IMG/VR virus record: IMGVR_UViG_3300030943_000158
Location: 1 to 25,424 of that record
Source: a virus
Reading direction: 5' to 3' (one strand)
DNA: 25,424 bases
A program made the position numbers and the translations under genes. Shown piece by piece: positions 7,728-16,218 of this stretch. The notes below the pieces were generated by a model. That model saw nothing but the letters and a program-made list of their open reading frames with translations, was not told the DNA's origin and did no database searches. Numbering within the stretch: position 1 is the stretch's first letter; each line of letters begins with the position of its first letter.

Positions 7728-9199
7728 GCAACGTTGTTCTGATCGGTGGTACACAACTCGGTTCAAAGATCCCTGGTTGGACGAAACATGCAGCGATCTA
7801 TCGTCTTGGTGCAGTACTCGAACAGCGTGAAGTAGAGGTTCGGTACGTTGATCATTTCGAGATGACGACTGAAGCTGATCGTGAGAAAATCATTACTCTG
7901 ATCGACGATGACACAGTGTTTGTAGGAGTCTCTACTACGCTGCTCTCGTCGCCGTCAGGCGATCTGTTCGGAATTCCTGATGGTGCATTTCAGGTCTTCA
8001 TGCAACGCATTCTCTCGCTTAACGTATGCACTATTGTCGGTGGTGCAAGTGTGTACCGCGAGAACGATTCACTGCAGCGCTACGCACAGTACTTCGACTA
8101 TTTCGTTGAAGGTGATGGAGAGATTGCTATCGAGAAGGTGTACGACTCTGTTATGTGGGGTCTTACATTCGATGTTGATCGTGTGCATGGAATGAAGTTT
8201 GTTCGTAGCAAGCCATACACCGGCTTCAACCGCGATGTGCTCGTCACTCATGAAAAGGTTTTTGAACCTGAAGATACGCAGATCGTTGAGTTCTCTCGCG
8301 GTTGCATCTTCAGTTGCAGGTTCTGCAAGTACTCGATCAAGGACGGAGATGGTAAACGAATCTCTGAGAAGCCATCGAGTGACACGTTCATGTCGTATGA
8401 TGTGCTGCGAGAGTTGTTCATTACGAATCATGAACGCTTCGGTACGACCAATTACTTCTTCGCAGACAGCATCATCAATGACTCGTACGAGAAGGTCGAG
8501 ACACTCGCTCGCGCATTGACGAGTCTCCCATTCAAACCACAATTCGCTGCACACTGTCGTATTGAGTTCTTCAACAAGCATCCGGAGATGATGGTGATGT
8601 TGAAAGAGGCTGGAATGGTCTCAGCGAACTTTGGTATTGAAACGATGCACAGAGATGCCGGACTCAAAGTTGGGAAAGGTCTTGGTTGGCGTGCTGATGA
8701 CATGATGCGAAAGGTACGAGAAGGATTCAACGATGAGATCATCATCTCGTGTGGCTTCATTGTTGGACTTCCAGGAGAACCGATCGAGTCGATTGAGAAG
8801 ACTGTTGAGTACTTGATGAGTGCTGATTGTCCTGTCGACAGTGCGATACTGAATGCACTTATGGTTCAGCCTGAACGAGGTCGCAGCGATATGGATCGCA
8901 ATCCGATAAAGTATGGAATCAAAATCATTGATCGTACCTTCGAAACCGATATCATGTCCAAGGACGAGATCAATGCGCTGCGCAACAGATTGAATCGCAA
9001 ACTGCTTGCTGCAAAGCCGTACAACGACATCATCTCCCCGATGAACTTCTTCAAGTTGTTCTCACTCGGGTACACCATGAACGACGTGTTCTCATGGAGA
9101 GGTTGTACCGATACGACTGCACTTAGTGATATTATCGCGGACATTAGCGCCAAGGCAGAATGCAAGCGCAACACTTATTTTGAAAGGCTCGGAACATGA
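7724..9199 (+). CDS. B12-type radical SAM protein (491 aa)
   Basis: It has two domains. Residues 1-145 form a Rossmann-like region resembling the cobalamin-binding domain of class B radical SAM enzymes (IGGTQLG, VGVSTTLLSS, TIVGGASVY, FVEGDGE). No DxHxxG lower-ligand motif is present. Next comes the radical SAM core with C194, C198 and C201 binding the 4Fe-4S cluster (CIFSCRFC), followed by FFADSIIND, FGIETMHRD (the 'GxIxGxxE'-like part) and GFIVGLPGE. The layout is that of MiaB/Elp3-like B12-binding radical SAM proteins, many of which methylate or rearrange unactivated carbons. The next gene encodes a paralogue sharing PGWTKH and DHFE near the N-terminus. Start and stop both overlap neighbours by ATGA. 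The superfamily call is secure; true B12 binding is not shown. Confidence 0.88.
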   Translation: MSNVVLIGGTQLGSKIPGWTKHAAIYRLGAVLEQREVEVRYVDHFEMTTEADREKIITLIDDDTVFVGVSTTLLSSPSGDLFGIPDGAFQVFMQRILSLNVCTIVGGASVYRENDSLQRYAQYFDYFVEGDGEIAIEKVYDSVMWGLTFDVDRVHGMKFVRSKPYTGFNRDVLVTHEKVFEPEDTQIVEFSRGCIFSCRFCKYSIKDGDGKRISEKPSSDTFMSYDVLRELFITNHERFGTTNYFFADSIINDSYEKVETLARALTSLPFKPQFAAHCRIEFFNKHPEMMVMLKEAGMVSANFGIETMHRDAGLKVGKGLGWRADDMMRKVREGFNDEIIISCGFIVGLPGEPIESIEKTVEYLMSADCPVDSAILNALMVQPERGRSDMDRNPIKYGIKIIDRTFETDIMSKDEINALRNRLNRKLLAAKPYNDIISPMNFFKLFSLGYTMNDVFSWRGCTDTTALSDIIADISAKAECKRNTYFERLGT

Positions 9200-10716
9200 A
9201 CGTATTGTTCGTTGGTGGATACTTCAACAATCATCGTCACGACACTGATGTTCCGGGTTGGACGAAGCACCCTCAGAACTACAAGATCGCTGCGTACCTG
9301 AAAAAGAAGTTCGGTGCAAAGTGCTTTGTCATCGATCACTTTGAAGGGATTACGTACCCAACAGCGATTGCTGAGAACATCAAAGAACCGGTTGATATGG
9401 TCGTGGTCAACGCGAACTATCTCGAAGTTGACATGCGTTCGATGTTCGGCGATTCTGATGCAACATTCTTCAACTTCATGACTACGATTCATGCAAGCCA
9501 CCCGAATGCGGTGTTTGTGCTGTGTGGGTCTCGTGAAGTGTACCGTGAGAATCCGAACATTGACAAGTACGCACACGTGTTTGACTTCATTATCTACGGT
9601 CAAGAAGAGTATGGTGTTCCGGCGGTGTACCAATATGTCGACGGTATCGGACCATTGATGCCATACACGTCATTGGGTCGTACCAAGTGCATCGATGGCA
9701 ACGCCGAGTCCTGGTCGATCGACCCAGATGACATCGTGTTTCCGGATGGTCGTTACTTCACCGAGTACGATGTCGTACCGCTCGAGTTCTCGAAGAACTG
9801 CGTGTTCAACTGCAGCTTCTGTAAGTCAGCGACCTCGAAGAATCGTGAAGTGAACATGCCTCAAGCGAATGAGGACGAGTTTCGTCAGATGCTCATCGAC
9901 AATTTCGAGAAGTACAACATTCGTACGTACGTGTTCTACGATCGTCTCGTCAATGGTACACCTGACAAGGTACGAATGTTCAGACGAGTGACGAAAGATC
10001 TCCCGTTCAAGCCACAGTTCCTCGGTCATGCCCGCCTCGACCTGTTCGAGAAGTATCCATGGCAGATCGAGATGTTGCGAGACTCTGGCTTTGTTGCTTT
10101 CAACTTCGGCATCGAGACGTTCAATCGTCTTGCTGGTACACTCGTTGGTAAGCCACTCGGACTTGGTGCAATTGAACTCCTTCGTCAAGTGAAGAAAGTG
10201 TACGCTGATGCAGGCCAACATGTGTTCCTTAGCGGTACGATGATTGTTGGTTTGCCGGGCGAGAGTGTTGAGTCGCTTGAACGCATTCCGACAATCGTTT
10301 CGAAAAAGGATTTCCCACTCGATTCGGTCTCATTGTACCCTCTCGAGGTCGATAGATATAGACAACGAACTGACATCGAACAGAACCCGATGCACTATGG
10401 GATCACTTTTTCCGATGACGGCGAGTTCCACAACGGTATAATGTCAAGATCAGAGATGGTGACGCTCGCTGCACAGCTGAATGACGAGATCTGTAAGTCT
10501 CGCATGTTCAACAAACAGTTCTCGCAGCTTAGCTATCACAAGTTCTTCAACGTGGTGTTCAGAACGCCAGAGTTTACGGTACGACTCGCTAAGTCAAGAG
10601 ACACCGAAGAGAACAGAGACTTGAAAATTTTCATCAAACGCAGGTACACCGGAGTTGTCGATGATCTGATCGTCGCCTACTTTGACAAGCTTAAGGAAGG
10701 GATCACATTCGAATGA
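9196..10716 (+). CDS. B12-type radical SAM protein, paralogue (506 aa)
   Basis: This is a sister of the preceding gene: PGWTKH at 20-25, DHFEG near 47-51, GSREVYREN, then a radical SAM motif at C202, C206 and C209 (CVFNCSFC). FYDRLVNG, FGIETFNRLAG and GTMIVGLPGESVESLE follow in the same order as in its neighbour. The N-terminal 145 residues again resemble a B12-binding Rossmann domain without DxHxxG. A tail of about 60 residues after FSQLSYHKFF contains RRYTGVVDD and is probably outside the core. The product may act with the sister enzyme as a pair, since the two genes overlap by ATGA. Duplication followed by divergence is the simple explanation. The reaction is unknown. Confidence 0.88.
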   Translation: MNVLFVGGYFNNHRHDTDVPGWTKHPQNYKIAAYLKKKFGAKCFVIDHFEGITYPTAIAENIKEPVDMVVVNANYLEVDMRSMFGDSDATFFNFMTTIHASHPNAVFVLCGSREVYRENPNIDKYAHVFDFIIYGQEEYGVPAVYQYVDGIGPLMPYTSLGRTKCIDGNAESWSIDPDDIVFPDGRYFTEYDVVPLEFSKNCVFNCSFCKSATSKNREVNMPQANEDEFRQMLIDNFEKYNIRTYVFYDRLVNGTPDKVRMFRRVTKDLPFKPQFLGHARLDLFEKYPWQIEMLRDSGFVAFNFGIETFNRLAGTLVGKPLGLGAIELLRQVKKVYADAGQHVFLSGTMIVGLPGESVESLERIPTIVSKKDFPLDSVSLYPLEVDRYRQRTDIEQNPMHYGITFSDDGEFHNGIMSRSEMVTLAAQLNDEICKSRMFNKQFSQLSYHKFFNVVFRTPEFTVRLAKSRDTEENRDLKIFIKRRYTGVVDDLIVAYFDKLKEGITFE

Positions 10717-11498
10717 GCGACTTCTTCGTTCAGCCACAGAAAACAATGTATGACCTGGACGAGATTCGTGCAGCACTCTCCGAGGTCATGGAGAACCGTG
10801 GTGTCATCATCTCGAAGCCTGAGTCGAGACCGATGCACTACCCGAAGATTGTCACGATCAACCACTCTGAACCAGGGCTGGTGATTGGTAAAGTCGATGG
10901 CGTTCTCCCGGAGTTTCGCGGTACGATCTTCGAGGTGATCGCTGGTACGCAGGGTCCGATCGGAAACTTTCAGATTCGAGTCCTGAGTCAGGGCTGTGGG
11001 TACGTCGCTCATCGTGACCCGGATCCTCGTTCACATCTCGCAGTGTACAGTGATGAGCACTCGTACCTTGTCGACTGTGATACGAACCAGATGTTCAACG
11101 TTCCGATGGATGGCAGGCCGTACGTCCTGGACTCCACAGTGACGCACAGCGCCATCAACATCGGTCGGACTGAAAGATACCATCTGCTCTGGGCTCACTA
11201 CGTCTGTGATGATCCTGATGCAGCCGGTGTGAAGTACAGTTTCGAGATGAAGAACCGAGGCGAGTCTGTGATCTCCTGGCAGACGAGACACCTCAACAAG
11301 CTCCTCGTCAAGTACGGTCGTAAGATGAAGACGTTGTACGTCCATCCGACCGATGGAAAGCACGGTGATGACTCCCGTGTTGTCATTGCCGAGTTCATCT
11401 CGAGAGAGATTGCTCAGGACTTCGTGCTGGCGCTGCGTCTCGCAGTTTGTGCATACGGCGACAACATCCTCTTTGAGGAGAAACAAAATGAGATATGA
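10713..11498 (+). CDS. Aspartyl/asparaginyl beta-hydroxylase-like 2OG-Fe(II) oxygenase
   Basis: The protein is 261 aa. The region 86-160 reads as an Asp/Asn beta-hydroxylase-type jelly roll: GYVAHRD gives metal ligands H100 and D102, THSAIN gives H145, and RTERYH gives R155 for 2-oxoglutarate. The spacing between these residues is right for the family. The C-terminal 100 residues (from about 165) are less typical and may be a small separate domain. The enzyme would hydroxylate a carbon on a peptide side chain or a small molecule, using oxygen and 2OG. It sits between two radical SAM genes, overlapping the first by ATGA and the second by 11 bases, so it probably works on the same product. The motif is complete and activity is likely; the substrate is unknown. 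Confidence 0.78.
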   Translation: MSDFFVQPQKTMYDLDEIRAALSEVMENRGVIISKPESRPMHYPKIVTINHSEPGLVIGKVDGVLPEFRGTIFEVIAGTQGPIGNFQIRVLSQGCGYVAHRDPDPRSHLAVYSDEHSYLVDCDTNQMFNVPMDGRPYVLDSTVTHSAINIGRTERYHLLWAHYVCDDPDAAGVKYSFEMKNRGESVISWQTRHLNKLLVKYGRKMKTLYVHPTDGKHGDDSRVVIAEFISREIAQDFVLALRLAVCAYGDNILFEEKQNEI

Positions 11499-12561
11499 AG
11501 ACATCACGTCGATCGATCTTGAATTGACAAGCAGCTGTCAGGCTTCATGTCCTCAGTGTGCTCGCAACATTCGCGGAGGGTTGCCTAATCCTCTGCTTCC
11601 GATTCGTCAACTCAGTCTCGACGACATCAAGAAGATCCTCACTGTTGAAGACCTTCAACACCTGAAGAGTATCACGATCTGCGGGAACTATGGTGATGCG
11701 ATCGTTGCCAAGGACTGTCTCGCTATCGTCAACTACTTCAGACAGGCGAACAACACCATTCAGATCACGTTGCACACCAATGGGAGTGCACTCTGGAAAG
11801 AGTGGTGGGTCGTACTCGCTGAAACGATTGGTAAGTACGGTGACGTCAAGTTTGGCATCGACGGTCTCGCTGACACTCACTCGCTGTACCGTGTCGGTAC
11901 CGATTTCAACAAGATCATCGAGAACGCTAAAGCATTCATTGGTGCTGGTGGGCGTGCACACTGGGAGTTTATTGTGTTCGAGCACAATGAGCATCAGGTT
12001 GAAGAGTGTCGAGTGCTCGCTGCTGAATATGGATTTATGTCTTTCACAGCGAAGAAGACTCCTCGTTTCTTTCTGAGCAGCATCGGTAAGCATCAACCGC
12101 AACAACCAGTGTACTCAAGAGATGCACAGATCGTTCACTTCATTCGTGAACCGAAGAGCGAGAAGTATCGAAACAATGTCATCGAGCGTTGGAGAGATCT
12201 GACACCGAGACAGTTCGATAAGCATCTCGAGTCAACAGTGATCAGCTGTAAAGCGAAACAGCACAAGAGCGTGTTCATCGACTTCGACGGGATCGTGTAC
12301 CCGTGTTGCTGGATGGGTGCTCAACCGTACCTCGTCTCAAACCTTCTCGATTCGAATCAGTTCCTCGAGACATTCGTACCAGCCGATTGGCGCACTTGGT
12401 ACGACGGTCGTCGAGGTCTTCGTACCGTACTCAACGACACTGATTTGTTTCAGCGGTACGAGAACAATTGGAAGCTCAACAGTATCGAAGGAGGACTGTT
12501 GAGAATGTGCGCTCGTACCTGTGGTGCACAAGATCCTTTCACCGAGATGTTCAATCAATGA
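11488..12561 (+). CDS. Radical SAM/SPASM-type protein (357 aa)
   Basis: I chose ATG 11488 because GAGGAG stands just upstream; a longer reading from 11353 would run through the previous gene. The radical SAM motif is at the very N-terminus, C17, C21 and C24 (CQASCPQC), after a strand ending LELTSSC. The core continues with ITICGNYGDAI, LHTNGS and KFGIDGLADTH. The C-terminal third has C254, C273, C274 (YPCCW), C341 and C345, a pattern fitting a SPASM or twitch domain with auxiliary Fe-S ligands. SPASM enzymes usually modify peptides or proteins, sometimes sugars. This is the only member of the plus-strand operon with the auxiliary domain at the C-terminus. Its stop overlaps the next start (ATGA). 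Confidence 0.88.
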   Translation: MRYEDITSIDLELTSSCQASCPQCARNIRGGLPNPLLPIRQLSLDDIKKILTVEDLQHLKSITICGNYGDAIVAKDCLAIVNYFRQANNTIQITLHTNGSALWKEWWVVLAETIGKYGDVKFGIDGLADTHSLYRVGTDFNKIIENAKAFIGAGGRAHWEFIVFEHNEHQVEECRVLAAEYGFMSFTAKKTPRFFLSSIGKHQPQQPVYSRDAQIVHFIREPKSEKYRNNVIERWRDLTPRQFDKHLESTVISCKAKQHKSVFIDFDGIVYPCCWMGAQPYLVSNLLDSNQFLETFVPADWRTWYDGRRGLRTVLNDTDLFQRYENNWKLNSIEGGLLRMCARTCGAQDPFTEMFNQ

Positions 12562-13847
12562 AACACTTCTGCATTCTTCCATGGATTCACACTTCGGCAC
12601 GAGCTAATGGTTCGTTGAAGCTCTGTTGCAAGACTGAACGTTGCACTGTCGTCAAAGATGGTGGTGATCCACTGTACCCAACCGAGGAAACTGCGGTACT
12701 GATAGGACGAGATGACGTACGAATTGCAATGGATAACCAATACATGAACTCTATTCGTCATCGAATAATGAACGGTGAGCTCGTTGATGAGTGCAAGTCG
12801 TGCTTCATTGAAGAGCAAAGTGGTCAGCGTTCGAAGCGACAGGAAGAGAATGATGCATGGTCGCACCTCTATTCTCCGAGAACGATCAAGCAGAACAACA
12901 TCACGGCCTCTCTTGGGTTGCGAGACCTTGACATTCGTCTTGGGAATCGTTGCAATCTGAAGTGTGTGATGTGTGGTCCAACAGCGAGTTCGATGCATGT
13001 TCGTGAAGCGAACCAGATCGTTGCAGAAGGTCTCAGTGTTCCTGCACGGTATGAACGAGTGATGCAGTTCATGCCGAAGAATGGTGAAGTGTACGACTGG
13101 GTGAAGAGCTTCGCCTACAACGCGAACATCGGGGCTATGCTGTTGCAGGGTATCGAACGTCTTCATCTCTCTGGTGGAGAACCGACACTCAACGATGAGA
13201 TGTACCAGCTGCTTTCAAGATGCATCATGATCGGCTCTGCACCATTCATTGACATCACGATGAACACGAACCTGGCTAATCTTGACCATGAGCTGCTTGA
13301 CATGCTTCATGAGTTCAAGTCGGTGACGATTCACTTCAGCGTCGATGCGACCGATGCTCGTCGTTCACGGTACATTCGGTACCCACAGAACTTCGAGAAG
13401 TTTGATCAAAAGGTACAGGATCTTCTACGTCTGCCTGAGAAGTTTAAGCTCGGTGCAATCGTCACGTTCATGAACATCAACCTTCTCGACATCATCGACG
13501 TGTTCGAGTATGTTGAGTGTCTGAACTCAGTACGACGTGTTGACCTGTACCCGAACATGCTTTACGAGCCGTCGTACTATGCAATGAACGTTGCACCGAA
13601 CTCGTTGAAGAATGAGATTCGTGCAAACCTCTCGTACCATCAGTTGCAACGTGCACCGTCGATGAAGATCTTCTCGCACAACGACAACGAGCTCTATGGT
13701 GTTGTGTCTAATCTCATCAGAGCTATTGATCGTCCTTGTCTCGAACATGAAAAGAAGGATTTTGTCGATATCACCAAGACGTATGATAAAATCAGAAGTT
13801 GTGATTTCAAAGAAACGTTTCCGGAGTTTATTGAATGGTTTCGATAG
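12558..13847 (+). CDS. Twitch domain-containing radical SAM protein (429 aa)
   Basis: ATG 12558 overlaps the previous stop by ATGA. The N-terminus carries the auxiliary cluster region first: FCILPWIH (C5), KLCCKTE (C23, C24) and CKSC (C79, C82). This is the layout that NCBI calls 'twitch domain-containing radical SAM protein', with the twitch ahead of the core. The core motif is C132, C136 and C139 (RCNLKCVMC) in LDIRLGNRC. LSGGEPTLND, the SAM-contacting GGE motif, and FSVDATDARR follow. It ends ETFPEFIEWF, an ending shared with its paralogues. The protein probably carries two Fe-S clusters. The gene overlaps the next one by 13 bases. The family is secure; the substrate is unknown. Confidence 0.9.
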   Translation: MKHFCILPWIHTSARANGSLKLCCKTERCTVVKDGGDPLYPTEETAVLIGRDDVRIAMDNQYMNSIRHRIMNGELVDECKSCFIEEQSGQRSKRQEENDAWSHLYSPRTIKQNNITASLGLRDLDIRLGNRCNLKCVMCGPTASSMHVREANQIVAEGLSVPARYERVMQFMPKNGEVYDWVKSFAYNANIGAMLLQGIERLHLSGGEPTLNDEMYQLLSRCIMIGSAPFIDITMNTNLANLDHELLDMLHEFKSVTIHFSVDATDARRSRYIRYPQNFEKFDQKVQDLLRLPEKFKLGAIVTFMNINLLDIIDVFEYVECLNSVRRVDLYPNMLYEPSYYAMNVAPNSLKNEIRANLSYHQLQRAPSMKIFSHNDNELYGVVSNLIRAIDRPCLEHEKKDFVDITKTYDKIRSCDFKETFPEFIEWFR

Positions 13848-15244
13848 AAGCTGAACTGAAAGAGCGACTACTTCGTTTCGATACTCTGGTGTCGAAGACG
13901 TTCTGCATTCTGCCGTGGATTCACTTATCAACTCGTCCGAACGGCGAGATGCGTCTATGTTGCAGCGCAAATGCTTCAGCGATCAAGAAGAACGACGACA
14001 CGTACCTACGAGAGCAGGTTGGTGTGTTGAAGAACCCGGATGGTTCTCCTGCCAATCTGAACTCAACTGATCTGCTTGATGCATGGAACAACGAGTTCAT
14101 GCGTTCGGTACGAGTTGCAATGCTCAATGGTGAGGTACCGACGAGCTGCACCAAGTGCTTCATCGAGGAGAAGAACAAGATCGTCTCGAAGCGCATTTGG
14201 GAGATGTACCATTGGGGACAACAACTCGACATCGAGAAGCTTGCTGCTGAAACAGCGAGTGATGGTACCGTTGACCCGAAGATTTACTACCTCGACATTC
14301 GTCTCGGGAACCTGTGCAATCTGAAGTGTGTGATGTGCAGTCCGCATGACTCGAGTGCCTGGACACCTGAGTGGAAGAAGATCAAGCTCGTGACGAAGAG
14401 TGAGGCTGTGAAAGGCTATGTCGATGGTTGGATGAACGCTTTCGCTGGTGAGGACGGGAACTATCGTTGGCATGAGAACGAGAACTTTCTCAATCGACTG
14501 TACGAGCAGGTTCCACACATCAAGCAACTGTACTTTGCTGGTGGTGAACCGTTCCTGATCAAGGAGCATTTCGCTGTTCTCGAGAAGTGTATCGAGATGG
14601 GGCAAGCGTCTCACATTGAGGTACGATACAACACGAACCTCACAGTGTTGCCACCACGTTTGTTCGAACTGTGGAAGCACTTCAAGTCGGTGAAGGTGAC
14701 ATGCTCGATCGATGCATACGGTGAGCGTGACGAGTACATTCGTCACCCGACAGAGTGGGACACCATCGAGAAGAATCTGAACATCCTCGAGAACTGTGAG
14801 CATCTGCCGAACCTGACTGTGACGCTTGCTTGCTGCGTCAGTCTACTCAATGTCTGGCACTTCCCAGACTTCATTCGCTGGAAGCTCAGAAAAGACTACA
14901 AGCGCATCAACGCGTGGCCTAATGGCGCGGGGTTGGTGAACTTCCATCTCGTTTATTTCCCGCCATTCCTGAACGTTCGTGTGCTTCCTGCGTCATTCAA
15001 GGCTGAGGTCACCGAGCGTTTCAACGTACTGATCAACGAGCTTCGTGAGGATCCTCCGTTTGAAGGCTTCCTTGATCACCCTTACGGGATCGTTCGTCTC
15101 GAAGGTTTGGTCAAGTACATGAACGAAGAGGACTGGAGCAATCGTTTCGATCAATGTCTCGAGTTCATTCGAGCATCCGACGAGGCTCGTGGTACAGACA
15201 TCATCAAAGCATTGCCAGAACTCAAACAACTTTTCCAACAATAA
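13835..15244 (+). CDS. Twitch domain-containing radical SAM protein, paralogue (469 aa)
   Basis: It has the same architecture as the preceding gene, with a 20-residue helical extension. Twitch cysteines are C24 (FCILPWIH), C42 and C43 (LCCSAN), and C105 and C108 (CTKC). The radical SAM motif is C161, C165 and C168 (LCNLKCVMC). The GGEP motif is in YFAGGEPFL, and the later CSIDAYGERDEY matches the sister protein. The start ATG 13835 has GGAG 8 bases upstream. The two are clear products of duplication, kept next to each other. This gene ends the tightly overlapped stretch; the next gene starts 18 bases later with its own strong ribosome-binding site. Confidence 0.9.
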   Translation: MVSIEAELKERLLRFDTLVSKTFCILPWIHLSTRPNGEMRLCCSANASAIKKNDDTYLREQVGVLKNPDGSPANLNSTDLLDAWNNEFMRSVRVAMLNGEVPTSCTKCFIEEKNKIVSKRIWEMYHWGQQLDIEKLAAETASDGTVDPKIYYLDIRLGNLCNLKCVMCSPHDSSAWTPEWKKIKLVTKSEAVKGYVDGWMNAFAGEDGNYRWHENENFLNRLYEQVPHIKQLYFAGGEPFLIKEHFAVLEKCIEMGQASHIEVRYNTNLTVLPPRLFELWKHFKSVKVTCSIDAYGERDEYIRHPTEWDTIEKNLNILENCEHLPNLTVTLACCVSLLNVWHFPDFIRWKLRKDYKRINAWPNGAGLVNFHLVYFPPFLNVRVLPASFKAEVTERFNVLINELREDPPFEGFLDHPYGIVRLEGLVKYMNEEDWSNRFDQCLEFIRASDEARGTDIIKALPELKQLFQQ

Positions 15245-15262
15245 TAACAATAAAGGAAGATC

Positions 15263-15649
15263 ATGAAACTGATCATTGGTAAACCGGTCGCTCGTTCCAA
15301 CCCAAAGAACGTCTATGTACTCACGATCACTCACATGCACGGTGACGCTGATGCGTATAGTGAGTCGACCCGTTCAACGTCTGACCCATACAGCGGCATT
15401 GTTTCGCTATGTGATCTGATCAAGGTCATCGAGGACTTTGGAAGTGATTGCCAGTTCTTTTACTCGAGTGAGTACCGTGAAGAAGTGTTGAAGCAAGCTG
15501 GCTTCTCGGATGAGTTCATTAACAACATCACCGACTACATGGAAGGCGACTGTACCAACGATGGCAACACCATGGCAATGTTCGACGGGTACGATCTCGT
15601 TTACTTTGATGCCGATGGTGTTGAGCATGAAGTGACTGTGGAACAATAA
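15263..15649 (+). CDS. Hypothetical protein (128 aa)
   Basis: This acidic protein has N-terminal strands (NVYVLTITHMHGDAD), a Ser/Thr-rich linker, a helical middle (GIVSLCDLIKVIEDF) and an acidic end (FDGYDLVYFDADG). I recognise no family. The HMHGDAD segment is reminiscent of a metallo-hydrolase motif (HxHxD), but the protein is much too short for that fold and the remaining ligands are missing. AAGGAAG precedes the ATG 15263 at good spacing. It begins a run of short genes after the radical SAM operon and may share its transcript. Confidence 0.65.
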   Translation: MKLIIGKPVARSNPKNVYVLTITHMHGDADAYSESTRSTSDPYSGIVSLCDLIKVIEDFGSDCQFFYSSEYREEVLKQAGFSDEFINNITDYMEGDCTNDGNTMAMFDGYDLVYFDADGVEHEVTVEQ

Positions 15650-15651
15650 GC

Positions 15652-15900
15652 ATGGAAGTCACCAGAAAAGTGACACTGGAAGCATTTGATGCTTGCTGGT
15701 GTCCGGCATGTGGGAAGGCTGTTGTGATGGAACGATTGCCGACAGGTCTTCCGGGAATATTAGCGCAGAAGTGTGTTGAGTGCAGTACTTTTTATCAAGC
15801 TAACTATCCGGAAGATGAAGACGATATTCTTACTGTTCCGGATAATTTTGTTATGGTTGGCTGGATTGGAGCGAATGGCAATGAACAAAACAGATCGTAA
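15652..15900 (+). CDS. Small zinc-ribbon protein (82 aa)
   Basis: Cysteine pairs CWCPAC and CVEC, about 25 residues apart, make a compact zinc-ribbon-like knuckle. The rest is acidic (EDEDDI) and ends in a short hydrophobic stretch. Starting 2 bases after the previous stop, it is co-translated with its neighbours. Small zinc ribbons in phages often bind nucleic acid or a polymerase, but no specific role can be claimed. The next gene starts inside its last codons. Confidence 0.65.
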   Translation: MEVTRKVTLEAFDACWCPACGKAVVMERLPTGLPGILAQKCVECSTFYQANYPEDEDDILTVPDNFVMVGWIGANGNEQNRS

Positions 15901-16171
15901 GATTCGTCGTGCTGCTCGTGATGGTGTCTACCTCTATCGTTCAGATGATGGTACATCGTACGACATCATCGATACAGCAGGTCCTCGTGATCAGCGGTTG
16001 ACAAAACGTGCTGCTGCGAACTTCGCGTACCATGTCTCGCAACGCCGGCCGACGTTGAAGATGTACGGCTTCTCGACTGTAGATAACAAGTGGCACCGAG
16101 CAGGCTGCGAGATGATCACGCCGAAGTACTTCAACCCGAAGCCATGTGACTGTAAGTACCTCGTCGTTTGA
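15881..16171 (+). CDS. Small basic hypothetical protein (96 aa)
   Basis: I prefer ATG 15881, which has GGAG 9 bases upstream, over ATG 15875. It overlaps the zinc-ribbon gene by 20 bases. The protein is basic (TDRKIRRAARDG, QRLTKRAAANF) and ends with CEMITPKYFNPKPCDCKY, a possible metal-binding end with three cysteines. No family is recognised. The basic character would suit nucleic-acid binding, which is inference only. Confidence 0.6.
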   Translation: MNKTDRKIRRAARDGVYLYRSDDGTSYDIIDTAGPRDQRLTKRAAANFAYHVSQRRPTLKMYGFSTVDNKWHRAGCEMITPKYFNPKPCDCKYLVV

Positions 16172-16177
16172 TGTAAC

Positions 16178-16185
16178 CATAAATA
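16178..16185 (+). promoter_or_regulatory. T4-type late promoter
   Basis: CATAAATA lies 34 bases before the ATG at 16219 in a 47-base gap. It would start a new late transcript for the genes running to 17557. Confidence 0.65.
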
Positions 16186-16218
16186 AAGCTGACCACGTTT
16201 ATTAAAAGGTAAGCAACC

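Noticed and set aside
15263-15649. Metallo-beta-lactamase-type hydrolase suggested by HMHGDAD
   Set aside because: At 128 aa the protein is too short for the fold and the other metal ligands are absent.
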